Assembly: GCF_001949145.1 (NCBI RefSeq)
Contig: NW_019091650.1
Location: 253,061-283,590, forward strand
From: Acanthaster planci
Taxonomy: Eukaryota; Echinodermata; Asteroidea; Valvatida; Acanthasteridae
Length of the DNA: 30,530 nt
Direction of reading: 5' to 3'
Part shown: positions 20,665 to 30,530 of the stretch, in pieces
Numbering within the stretch: position 1 is the first letter of the stretch
How the letters are laid out: each line of letters opens with the position of its first letter
Position numbers and translations under genes: made by a program
Notes under the pieces: generated by a model
Told to the model about the DNA's origin: nothing
What the model saw: the letters and a program-made list of their open reading frames with translations, nothing else
Database searches by the model: none

Positions 20665-20915
20665 TGTGTGAGTTTGAACGTCGTGTTTGTTTGAACGAAG
20701 TGTTTGTGAGTTTGAACGAAGTGTTTGTGAGTTGGAAGTGGAACGTCGTGCTTGTGAATTTGAAAGTAGTGTTTGTGAGTTTGAACGTCCTGTGTGTGAG
20801 TTCGAACGTCATGTTTGTGAGTTGGATTTGGAACGTCGTGCTTGTGAGTTTGAACGTCGTGTGTGTGAGTTCGAACGACGTGTGCGCGAGTCTGAGCGTC
20901 GTGTGTGTGAATGGT
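20665..20915 (+). repeat. 21-bp minisatellite with 90-bp higher-order period
   Basis: About eleven units of consensus GTGAGTTTGAACGTCGTGTT + T lie head to tail. Two units are 27 bp long (each with six extra bases, GTGAGTTGGA...GGAACG) and are separated by three 21-bp units, giving a 27+21+21+21 = 90-bp higher-order repeat. Because both lengths are multiples of three, several frames stay open on both strands, for example a heptad-like CEFERRV peptide repeat on plus. No promoter, splice or family evidence supports translation. Confidence 0.93.
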
Positions 20916-22205
20916 CAGGGCTAATTTCATGGATAATTCACGTGATTTTTCCCTGGATAAAAACAGGATTACCAACCAAATATGCATTGGCAGGAATGGT
21001 GGCGATGTGGCCATTAAACTTATAAGTTAAGTAGCGAAAAAAGCAGATAAGATTGATTTAGGTACACTCCTTGTTTTCAAGAATGTGTTCTTAAAACAAA
21101 GGCATTTGGAATTCTGTACACTTGCATAGTTAATCCTTTTAATTTATCAAAATGCAAAGTTGTCACAGTGCCGATTTCAGTAGCCTTAACATCGATCTAC
21201 TTTGTTAATCAGCTGTATTAATAACATCACAAGTTGTATACAATTGCAAAGACGACATTCTGCCCTTTCTAGAGATATATATCTCTTTCCCATATATAAA
21301 GCAGTTTTGCCATCACATTAATTTTTGATCTCGGTGCAATTATTAGGCCTATGTAGACTCCCTGCATATCATTAAAAATAATAGTTGCTTTACAATAACA
21401 TTGCCAGACCACACTTCGTCAAAAAACATGCAAGTTTCCTACCTGTATTGCTTAAGTTTCCTGTTGAAATGATGGTTTCCACTGTGAGGCACTAATACAA
21501 GAACACATTTTCGTCAAAGTGAAGTCAGCAAAGAAAATGACTATCTTCAGTTGTTAATATTGGAGAAGAGTCACCCCCCCCCCAACTTCTCGAGGAAGTG
21601 CAACTTTTTGTCAGACTAGTGCCGGCACGGTTGACCCTAGTTTGGCAACCCGAGTCAAGGGATAAAGGCATCAGTGGTTTGCGGAATGTAATCAATCAGC
21701 GAAAAATAAGTCACTCCTGGGAGATTGTGTGTGGATTGCTGATACTTTATATTAATTAGAGTCAGTAAAAGAAAGCAAAGACGCACGCTTAAGGCTCGTT
21801 GTCCAAATTAGATAGCGGGTTAGCTTTCGGCCTATAACGCGCTGGGAAAACATCTGCCACTCGGGCAGTAATAATGCACTTTTATTAACCCATGTGCTTC
21901 ACGCTCCTCGGCCAAATATTGACCCATTTGTTACATTTGTTTGGCTTTTGTGCATGGAAACGCATTTCTAAGATGACTTCTCTACTGGAACAGGCGCAAT
22001 ATGGTCTGTTGACACAATTCATAAGGGGGCTTTATCGAATTCTTTAATTTGGCGAATTCATGTGCCGGGCCTTGTTGTGGAGCAACGGGAGCATTTCCCA
22101 CGAGCAAAATGGGCAGGTTCAAAATATAATATGGAGCCCTTGTTTGTGAAAAGTTTCACATTGAGAACAAGCAGGCTATTTTGGTTGCCGGGCATTGGTC
22201 TATTA
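20916..22205. other. Intergenic sequence, no gene recognised
   Basis: It contains a perfect 16-bp palindrome AGAGATATATATCTCT (about 21273) and a ten-base poly(C) run (21574-21583). No coding sequence is recognised. Confidence 0.5.
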
Positions 22206-22402
22206 TCCGCCTTGAGCACAAGTACCCCCTCATCGGTTGAAATGAGCCAGATAAGTGGCGAGTATTCATTTTGGTTGCAGCGACGTTACCATAACGCGCG
22301 CAATTCACAGTCGTTTGTGAACCAGCGAAGTGCGGCTCTCACCAAAGGAGCCTCCGTTGCTGGGAAAATTGCGCCCTCTCTCGGTCCAGCTCGGGGCTCA
22401 TT
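22206..22402 (+). repeat. Dispersed repeat family, copy B
   Basis: It contains the 5' block (CCGCCTTGAGCACAAGTACC then CCTCATCGGTTGAAA) and the 3' block (GTTTGTGAACCAGCGA, CCAAAGGAGCCTCCGTTGCT, GCGCCCTCTCTCGGTCCAGC). The middle diverges from copy C, with a CATAACGCGCGCAATTC segment in its place. It ends around GGCTCATTG. Confidence 0.85.
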
Positions 22403-25400
22403 GTAAACCCTGACAAAAATCTGAGATCTTATTTAAAAAAAAAATGGCAGGTTAGTCGGGTAACGCTCCCAGTCCTTTTCTTCTTCAACGTAGTGAGAAT
22501 GTGGCCCAACATTATAGACGTTATTGTGAATTTTCAATCTTATCTGTACATTTTATATGAAACATCTGAATGCAGTGTTTTTATTCTTTCCATCATTCGT
22601 TAGTTGTCTTATACAACGCTTGAATGAATAATCACCAACATTTTATGCTTCCTCCAGCCTTTGTTGACGGTTGATTTTGAAGGATTGTTTTTTTTGTAGG
22701 TTTTATCTTCTTTTGAAAAGGAGTGCCTTTTACGACATCAAAATAGCGCCTTCGTGCATATGTTGACGAAAATATTTTCTAGGAATCGAGAAATCACCAC
22801 CTCTTTATACACTTCTAGTGAAAACAAGTATGTATTCATGAAAACGCGTTGAGCTGAATATCCACTACATGCTTCCTTTAGCGAAGCGCTGCATAGCGAG
22901 CATTTCCCTTTGACCAAGGTGAACTCTTGCACGGTTCTACTTGAAGTGTGTTGTGATTCCCATACGCAATACATTGGTTCCAATATTTCCTGTCACATGA
23001 TCTGCAGATCAACAATCAGAGAATAATAATGTTTACCAATTGGATTCACCAAGAACGGTCACATGATTTGACATGGCCGCCCCCATCGAAGCAGGTGTCT
23101 GTAACTGTGACTCAAGAGACTGAGCAGCATGTGGTTTGAGGGTCCCTTTTTAATTTTATGGTTCTCATGTTTCTGTAACGTTGAAGGACGGTCGGGCAGG
23201 AGAATTTTCAAACTTTCTTTTGACCTGGACATTCTTAAGATTGACTATTTTCCTCATTGTTTCCTGGTTGAGATTTCAGACAGGGTTAGCGGTATAAAAA
23301 GTTTGTTTTTTCTCGGCCGGAGTCAAAACCAAGGGTCGGTCGGAAATGCGAACCACAGAATTACCTTCGGGCGCCCTTATCAAGTCAGGGAATCGGACAT
23401 GATTGCTGCGTGTGAGTAATGTTACGGTCTACCATGGTGGTCTGATGAACCGTTGACATTGGAAACGTGTACAGCTGGCGTCAAAACAGAGAAACTTACA
23501 TAGAACACGTTTTACGCTAATGGACACGTACTGCTTATGGCTTGTTCGATTCTCATTTTGGAATTCTACCTATGAAAATACTGTTCAAACCCTCCTTTGG
23601 GGTGACGGCGTGGCGCCAACTCACACGCGTGCTTTATTCCCCATTACCGTTGCCTCCTTATAATACCGAGCTGGCTTTCTCGAATATGTGTAGCTGATTG
23701 TTCCCATTTGCTGCATTTCCGCACCCACCAGAACGTCCAGTGACTAAAATGAAGCCCAACCCAATAATAACATCACAAAAAGGCTGACTTTTTTGGCAAC
23801 CTCAGACGCATCAATTTGATAACCCAGTTTTCTGTGTATTAAAGCTGTTGTCTTATCTCTGTCCCTCTGTCCTCTCTATTATCGAACCCACTTTTTGTCA
23901 ATGAAGTGTACAGCTGGGATTTCGACTGAAATGGTCTCTCTGATTTCACTTGAATTTGCTCTGTATGAAATTTATTCATTTTTCTCAAAATATTGCCGAG
24001 CCTATGTCGTATTGAATTGAAATTAATTAGATTCAATTTGAGGTACCCCTCTCCTCCTGTTGAGGTCCGATCATCACCTGATTTATTTCCCTTGTAAGTA
24101 ACAACGATAAAGCGTCGATTTCCCGTCACATTATAACTACACGACTGACGTCCTGTACCCTGGCCTTAATGATAGTGTAAACATGAATCATTCAACACAG
24201 ATTAAACATCCATCCCTCAATTTATGTAGATGCCTGTGTAGATGGCAACCTTAGTGTCCCATGCTTATCCTCATGGGCGTAAATCCCGTGGGTTGGGGGT
24301 ATAGATCCCCTCTCCCCCACAGACCCCACACACATCCAAATGACCTCGACTTGCGCTTTTGGAATGCCGCACTGGCTGTTGATAGTCTACCGATGTACCA
24401 GTAGTCATGAGCAAGCCCAGGGAAGGTTTTCAGTCACGTTAATTCTGGCGATCTGCACGGAAATGCTCGCGCCTTCAAAGTCTCTCAACATTATCTAGCG
24501 TACGTGAAATTGCCTACAGAAATACCCAGATTCGAAAAATTCAGTCCACTAGCCCCCACGGACAATTTGTCCCGGATATTTACAAATAAATACGGCGTGG
24601 CCATCGTTATGCACTGGTCAAGTATGCGGGATGGAGTTAGAGGTCTTTAATCTTTGAAATGGAATCAAAATGTTTGCACAGAAAACCCGCGTCATCTTCT
24701 GGAGCGAAGTGTCGCCGGGTTTAAGTGCAAAATGAACATCACATTTAAAGGCATGAGATGCTTTCTCTATGGATCAAATCATTGGTGCTTCATCTAGGCT
24801 GTCTATATGCATGTCAGATGGCGATGCCCAAGGTTTTGACTCTCAGAACCGTAAGTTGTGTAAAATAAACACTGTGTCCGCTACCTGCTCTGAACTGTTT
24901 CCTGGTACACACGAACTCGTCCCCGCCCTATACGAAATACACAGCTCGACATACCCATTTAACTCTGTACATACAGACCTCTCACATTACCTGATTCTCA
25001 TTGGAAGGTCACTATTTACAGCAGAACCACGCTTGATTGGCGTCAGGTTTTACCCCAATAGTGCATTTGCCTCAATCGAACAGCAATCTTAGTTTTATTT
25101 GGTATTTTCACGGAAGTAGCGTACATTTGGGTGTTATGATAGGTGCTTAAGATTTTTAAGACTTGGTGAGTTATTCTTTTGCTTTGTACCGATGACCAGC
25201 CACAGTTTTACAGTCGGCAAAAACTCGAGAACAGCTTGGGGAAAGCAATCTGTATACGCACAGGTTTCAAGCATGTTCAAGACTTTCTTCAATTAGTATC
25301 AACACATCAGCTAGCCTCTGGCAGCACCTTAGGAAGAAATTATACACTGACGTCGCCAGACAAGCTAATGTCAGATTGGTAATTGGCTTGATTGTTCAGT

Positions 25401-25920
25401 TCTGCAGGGGTTGTCAGTTTTAATCAGAGTTTTATAGTCGCCAAATTGACGCCGTCGAAAGACGCAATTGCAATTAAGTGCCTGTCACTTCCCACTGGTT
25501 ATGTGTTGTCTGCCATGTGGATGGGTCCAAGAGGCGGAGACAGAATCGTGACTGGTCTTGGTACATTCCGGTGAAATGTAATTGCGCACTGCCCAATAAA
25601 TATAAATTGAAGGTCACCAATGAGGAAGTACTCCGTGTAAATGTACATGTATCTCTGAGGACTACTGTATGTACATTACACACTGACAGAAATAAGGTAT
25701 GTTTTCTTTTCATGACCTGAACTATATGAGAGCGAGAGAACCTTGTAATTCTATAATACAGGGTTATGTGTGCTTTTGAGTAAACCTGCGTTGGCCTGCT
25801 ACTCGAGTGAGGAGAAAGATTTCACGCTCTATTTTTCACCGTAATAGACTCAAATGAAATGGTACTGAGTTGAATAATGGACAAGGGTATGCGAAGCTCT
25901 GTGGGTCTATCGTCAAAATC
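22403..25920. other. Intergenic sequence, no gene recognised
   Basis: Short ORFs only. The 107-codon plus-strand frame at 24769-25092 has no motif I recognise. The region 24280-24345 is C/G-skewed (GGGCGTAAATCCCGTGGG followed by C runs) and looks like a fragment of an interspersed element, but no ends could be defined. Confidence 0.5.
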
Positions 25921-25956
25921 GTTTGCGAACGCCCTCTCTTGGTCGAGCTGGAGGCT
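25921..25956 (+). repeat. Dispersed repeat family, fragment E (3' block only)
   Basis: GCCCTCTCTTGGTCGAGCTG and GAGGCTC match the 3' end of copies B and C. GTTTGCGAAC just before it may be a remnant of the GTTCGTGAAC block with the segment between deleted. Confidence 0.6.
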
Positions 25957-28900
25957 CCTGAGTAGGCATACATCCGTTTAGACCCTGCACAGACCGATCG
26001 GTTACCCTTCCTTAACTCAGTCGATGTCGAACTTCGGAGGAGCAAAAATAAGTCAAACCGTTGTAAGACAGCGTTGAGATCTTTGTTCTGTAAACACTGT
26101 GGTGCATTTAACACAAGAAGAGAAAATGCTTGCTCTTGGGTAATTTGCCAAACCTATATCCGGTGACTGGAACTCAGAATTTGTTAATGGTTCTGTATAT
26201 TATGGCGAGTCCCTTGGAATGACGTGTTCGTGACAAGTGGGGCGTTTATTTCTAAAAGATACTAAGAATGTTTTTTTTTTTTTTTTTTACAGAGGCCATC
26301 TTTCGTTTTCAAGTCTTTTTCCACAGAAATTAGTGCTGCCATTAGACTCCACACTTCATGAGTTTCTTTTACCGAGCAGAGAGCGTAGAGGAAGAAGTGA
26401 TTGGCCCCACAGAGAGATTGATTCTCAGTCCGCCCTATGTCACAAGAACATAACGAATTGTTGCCAACGATCTCCAAGTCTGACCGGGGCCCCTGTGAGA
26501 GTGGTCGCATTACCCTCGCTTGTCGTATCCCCTGTACCTTTCCTTGCCTTCAGTACCAAGTGGTGTAGAGGTTTATGCACAATCAGCCTAAAGTGATGTA
26601 CAGAATATAATACATTCTTTTCAATTTAGTTTAGAGACAGAAATTGCACCAATAAAGTGCCAAATGCCGGGTTCGGTCTCCAGTCCATTCAGATATCAAG
26701 GTGACCTTTTGAAAGCCGCAGTCATACTTCATATTGTTAATATTGTTTCTCTGGAAAGTATCGTCCCGAACCTACCTATGAGCGTATTGTCCTTCTGCTG
26801 TTTCATATTCAGTACAATCTATTGAACTTAGTGCCAGTCAACTTCACTAAAAGGTAGAGCTTCCGTGTGTTCTGTGTGTTTGTCGTGTAGATATATGATT
26901 ACAGTTCATGATCCCGCAATGTCAGTGTAGTTTTCTACACATCCCAAGGGGACTGGGGCTTGTTATGACACATTGAAACCAGCAGGATGGTCCATTGTTT
27001 CCTCGACTGGAATAGGCAACGGGCTAAGCTGTTTATGAGTTTATGGCTTGACTATTGAAAGCGGTACCTTATATGCCCGTGTTTGGTGTGTCCGAAGTTG
27101 TGCCGGATAGTCGCCTCAAAGACCGTGTCTGACATTGTGAGTGCTTACACCGCAAGAGCCTTTCAAACCTTGTGGTTGCGTCGTCCCTTTTGTCAGTAAC
27201 ATGGCATGAAGTCTCAATGATGTATCTGAGAGTAAAAATGAAAGGTTTTATGGCGACTTCAATACAGGACTACGATAACATCAACGTATTATTGTAAAAA
27301 AAAAAAAGCTGGTACATCAACGCGCATTATATTTTGAGGCAGCGTAATCCTTATTACGCCCTGAACTAAAATGTTGCCCTGAAAGACTCAGCTCCTGTAG
27401 GAGAATGAAGAAATTGTACAGCTTTATCGGATGACAACTTGCTAAACTCGCTTGGTAGACCTGTGAGACAGGTGCACACCCATAGTAATGCATAGATATA
27501 TTGGAGACGCAAGAAAGTCCATTCTCTGGATATTCGCTTGCGAACGAAGTTTTTGTCCGTCCTACGGTCACTGCAAACACGCTTCTGCGGCTCAGTGATT
27601 GAGAGGCCTTGCTGACAAAAACTCGTTTCACTTTTCATCCGTCCAATAGATTTCGACCACCAGTAGACAGTTGTAATAACTGTGATCGTCCTGCTGTGAC
27701 AATATGCTTTCCAAGCGCTTTAAGTTGATGAATTAATTTAGTGCACGGATATTGTAATGGATTGTATATACGCAGGGACGTACAGTCATCATTTGAGAAC
27801 AAATCAGTTCTTAATGTGAATGATCGAAATGAATTTTGATATTTTGATAAATTTGTATTTGCTGCGCATACACGTAAATACTATTACTTACAGAAAGTAT
27901 ACTTACTCGAGAAAATTATATCCTGCTTGAAAGACCTGTTGTGATCAGGTGTTCCTCTGCCCATTTATACTAAAGATCTTTGAAATACCCTGGTGTGATT
28001 ACTTCCTGCAATTTGCGACGAATCACCTGGGAATCTATCGGAGCTAAATCCCTCTTCCCTCCGAACTTGTCAGGCCTATTCTTCTAAAATGATGAGATTA
28101 CTTTCGAGACAGGCCGCAGGCGACGTCGCATCGGCGATGTTCTCGCTTGTTGAACTCAAGAGGGTCACACATCTTTGTCTTTGCTCCTCTGAGGTATTCG
28201 CCGCGGAGTCTCACTTGGTTTAATCCACCCACAGAAAGTATCATGAGCAAGACGTCCCTCCTGAAGTGCTCTTGATTTCAGGAATTTCGTGAATAACTTT
28301 ACAAGAGGCCACCAGCATCCCTGTTTGTTTGTTTGTTTTTCTTTCATCAAACCGTAGGCATGCAGACCATTAAGTATTAATAAATTAAGTGGGAAAATAC
28401 GTTGGAAAACTGAGGGTTGGAAATTCTTTTTTAAGCGTATTGACAGGAACAGAGAAAAATGCAATCTCCTTTATTTATGCATGCCAAGGGACCTTCCGTA
28501 ATGTATGTAAATACAAAATGCACACTTGTTAGATTCCCCAAGCGTAATCATGGTTCTGAATCCCCTTCAACCCATAAATATATACAGCGTGTCCCCCCCC
28601 CAAAATGGTGCAAGCAAAAACCTGTCCATTTTAAAAGGTCTATGTGCAGTGCATTTTTTTTCAAACTAGCCTTTGAAAATTCGCTTATGTCTAAATTAAC
28701 CTTATTTTCAAAGTTATTTTGTTGTTGTAAAGGTTAGTTTGGTGCCTTTGGGGTTTTATGTTGAATTTTTTCATATTCACGAGTGGTACAAACTCAATTT
28801 CGGTTGTTTGTGTTCACTGAGGCATTTCTTTGGATCGCCAAAAGGCCAAAGCAAATAGGATGTAATAAAACTCCTTCCAGGGAGTCTTGTTTCGAACCTT

Positions 28901-29080
28901 TTGAGTTCCAAATGCCGTCAGTTGGCAGACTATGCTGAAATAGGTAGTATTTGTTTTCACGCAACATTTCTGACGAGGACACACTCTTACATTATTGCAC
29001 ACTATAAGGTGTTACGAAAGGCCACGCTAGACGGCTAATTGAAGTGGTTCCTATACGTAGTATGTCTGGAGCCCCGGCTT
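25957..29080. other. Intergenic sequence, no gene recognised
   Basis: It holds an 18-base poly(T) run (26271-26288), a poly(A) run (about 27296-27307), a (GTTT)n stretch (about 28322) and a nine-base poly(C) run (28593-28601). The last sits in ACAGCGTGTCC, which resembles the terminus of some DNA transposons, but no matching far end was found. No coding gene is recognised. Confidence 0.5.
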
Positions 29081-29385
29081 CTTACCCGTTTCACACAGGC
29101 GTTCTAGGGTCGCGCCGAACCAAATTAAACGCAAATTTTTAATTACCGGCGAAAGTGCGACGTCTGAAACAATTAGTAGAAGCGACGAGGCGGGCTAGCA
29201 GGCGAAAGATCAACAATTGAAGGCGCTCGGAATGACACCACAACGACTTGGCTTCAGTCGTCGCTCCTTTCATGGGCCGAACTCAATGTAAATGTATGTA
29301 TTAAGTTCGTCGGTCTGAACCGAGTCAGTCTTATTTCTTTTTGGTTCGGCGCGACTCTAGAACGCCTGACTGAAACGGGTGTAAG
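29081..29385. mobile_element. 305-bp TIR element (non-autonomous DNA transposon)
   Basis: The left end (CTTACCCGTTTC...AGGCGTTCTAG.GTCGCGCCGAACCAAA) and the complement of the right end (CTTACACCCGTTTC...) match over about 45 bp with one 2-bp indel and three substitutions. The interior is unique and has no transposase. TA or TTA near both ends would fit a TA-type target duplication, but no unambiguous flanking repeat is visible, so the superfamily is not assigned. Confidence 0.82.
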
Positions 29386-29897
29386 ACATTTGGTGGTGTT
29401 GTGCTTTGGGGTTGAGGTATGTTATAACAGCTGGTATAGGCCTAACCAATCTGATAAAGTACGGTGACTTCATGACAATTTACTAAGAGAAACTATCCCT
29501 CTGTTTGGCATTGTTTTTTCCGCCCTCTATAAAGAACCATCTCCAAAGCGTTTCAAGGTCATCTTAGAGCCATTAGGTGAGTGTGTGACATGCCTTGAGC
29601 TGCACAACGGTTGTGACTACCTTCTTCGTAATTCAGCCTGCTGCTGGATGTAATCAAGGAATATTAGCCCCCAAAGAAAAAAAAATAATAAATTGCATGC
29701 ATTGAAAGTTGACACGAGGCGTCCGACATTACGTCGTGACATGCTGGTGCAGTCAGCCTTGTGGTCGGACTGCTCCGGATGTGTTCCCTTAGTAGAACGG
29801 ATCGACCATAAAGATCAAGCAATGGAATAATTGCACAAAAATCCTCCCACTGTTTTAGTTCAGCGCGCTTCTGATCAAGAATTGGCGCCGTTGTACT
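29386..29897. other. Intergenic sequence, no gene recognised
   Basis: No open frame of interest, repeat or RNA gene was seen. Confidence 0.5.
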
Positions 29898-30090
29898 TCC
29901 ACCTTGTGCAGAAGCACCCCCTCATCGATTTAAAAGAGCCGCGTTGGTCGGGAGTATTGCTGGTAGCGATGCGACTGCAACGCTTGCTTTTCCTAGTCGT
30001 TCGTGAACCAGCGATGAGCAGTTACATGTAGTACCAAAGGAGCCTCCGTTGCTGAGGGAATAGCGCTCTCTCTTGGTCGAGCTCGAGGCC
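29898..30090 (+). repeat. Dispersed repeat family, copy C (most complete)
   Basis: It contains all blocks in order: CCTTGTGCAGAAGCACCCCC, TCATCGATTTAAAAGAGCC, GTTGGTCGGGAGTATT, TGGTAGCGATGCGACTGCAA, TCGTTCGTGAACCAGCGATG, CCAAAGGAGCCTCCGTTGCT, CTCTCTTGGTCGAGCTC. A TACATGTAGTA insertion sits between the GCAGT and CCAAAGG blocks. It is the best reference copy in the window. Confidence 0.85.
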
Positions 30091-30530
30091 ATACGACATA
30101 ATTTGCTTTAAAAAGTCCACAGACCAGTTTTTGCAATTTTGATGCGGAAAACGTCTGGAAGATCTTAGGGGTTGATCCATTCTCTAAATTTGAATTATGA
30201 TCCGGCTGTTGTCTCTGTTTAGTCATAATTTCAATAAACGCATGTGAAGCCACAAAAGTACGTGTTTATAAAGTAATGCGTCCATTCGTGTGTTGCACTG
30301 TTATAGCATCTGTATGGTTTCCAAGGACAAAAGATTGTTTTTTCCCATCATTATTTCACCAATTAGTTAGGTCTAGTATGTGAAAAAGGACAAATTTAAT
30401 TCTCTTAGACTAAGAGCATAATATATGTAAGTTTTGGGAAGCTAACAAAAGGTTAACAAAAAAATCTGCAGGTGGCTGCCATGGTGGTACCAGTCTATTT
30501 TGGATACAGGAATGTTAATTATATATAACG
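30091..30530. other. A/T-rich end of the window, no gene recognised
   Basis: Nothing beyond ordinary A/T-rich sequence was seen. Confidence 0.5.

Noticed and set aside
20665-20915. CRISPR-like array
   Set aside because: Units are contiguous with no unique spacers; it is a minisatellite in a eukaryotic context.
24769-25092. 107-codon plus-strand ORF
   Set aside because: No recognisable motif and no supporting splice sites or conservation evidence.
26271-26288. 18-base poly(T) as the tail of a minus-strand processed pseudogene
   Set aside because: No coding sequence or target duplication was recognised on the expected side.
28584-28601. ACAGCGTGTCC... as the end of a DNA transposon
   Set aside because: No matching inverted end (GGACACGCTGT-like) was found within the window and no target duplication could be defined.

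Overview
The window is eukaryotic nuclear DNA, not prokaryotic. It has spliced exons with GT-AG introns, sparse coding content, no operons, and many short non-autonomous transposons and tandem repeats. The one recognisable gene is an animal-type MOCS2 locus. The abundant TACATGTA palindrome and the style of the interspersed repeats suggest a marine invertebrate, perhaps a deuterostome such as an echinoderm, hemichordate or cephalochordate. That taxonomic guess is inference. One ambiguous base (N) lies at 10067.

Gene layout (plus strand). Positions 904-8558 hold the 3' part of MOCS2, which encodes both subunits of molybdopterin (MPT) synthase. The exon at 904-1070 encodes the C-terminal half of the small subunit MOCS2A (MoaD-like, ending in Gly-Gly, stop 1028-1030). 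It then runs 40 nt past the stop to a strong splice donor. Four exons (1842-1961, 2482-2632, 7573-7696, 8493-8558+) encode the large subunit MOCS2B (MoaE-like), starting at the ATG at 1856 and giving 148 residues. All intron phases match across the joins. Joining the 904-1070 exon to the 1842 exon gives a bicistronic message with 54 nt between the MOCS2A stop and the MOCS2B start. Both ORFs are then in the same frame, and the MOCS2B AUG is the first AUG after the MOCS2A stop. The 5' half of MOCS2A lies upstream of the window or was not found. The two products form one heterotetrameric enzyme that converts precursor Z (cPMP) into molybdopterin.

The 4.9-kb third MOCS2B intron carries a 22-bp tandem repeat (3259-3376), a 414-bp hAT-type foldback element with an exact 8-bp target duplication (5200-5613), and a 175-bp foldback MITE (6669-6843).

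From about 8.75 kb to the end (about 22 kb) I recognise no protein-coding gene. This part holds a second hAT-type MITE with an exact 8-bp target duplication (10693-10866), a probable LINE 3' tail on the minus strand (about 10018-10140), and a dispersed repeat of about 200 bp present in three substantial and two fragmentary copies. It also holds a diverged tandem duplication (16688-16846), a 21-bp minisatellite with a 90-bp higher-order period (20665-20915), a 305-bp TIR element (29081-29385), imperfect foldbacks, and frequent poly(C)/poly(G) runs. The short ORFs there resemble no family I know and mostly fall on repeats.
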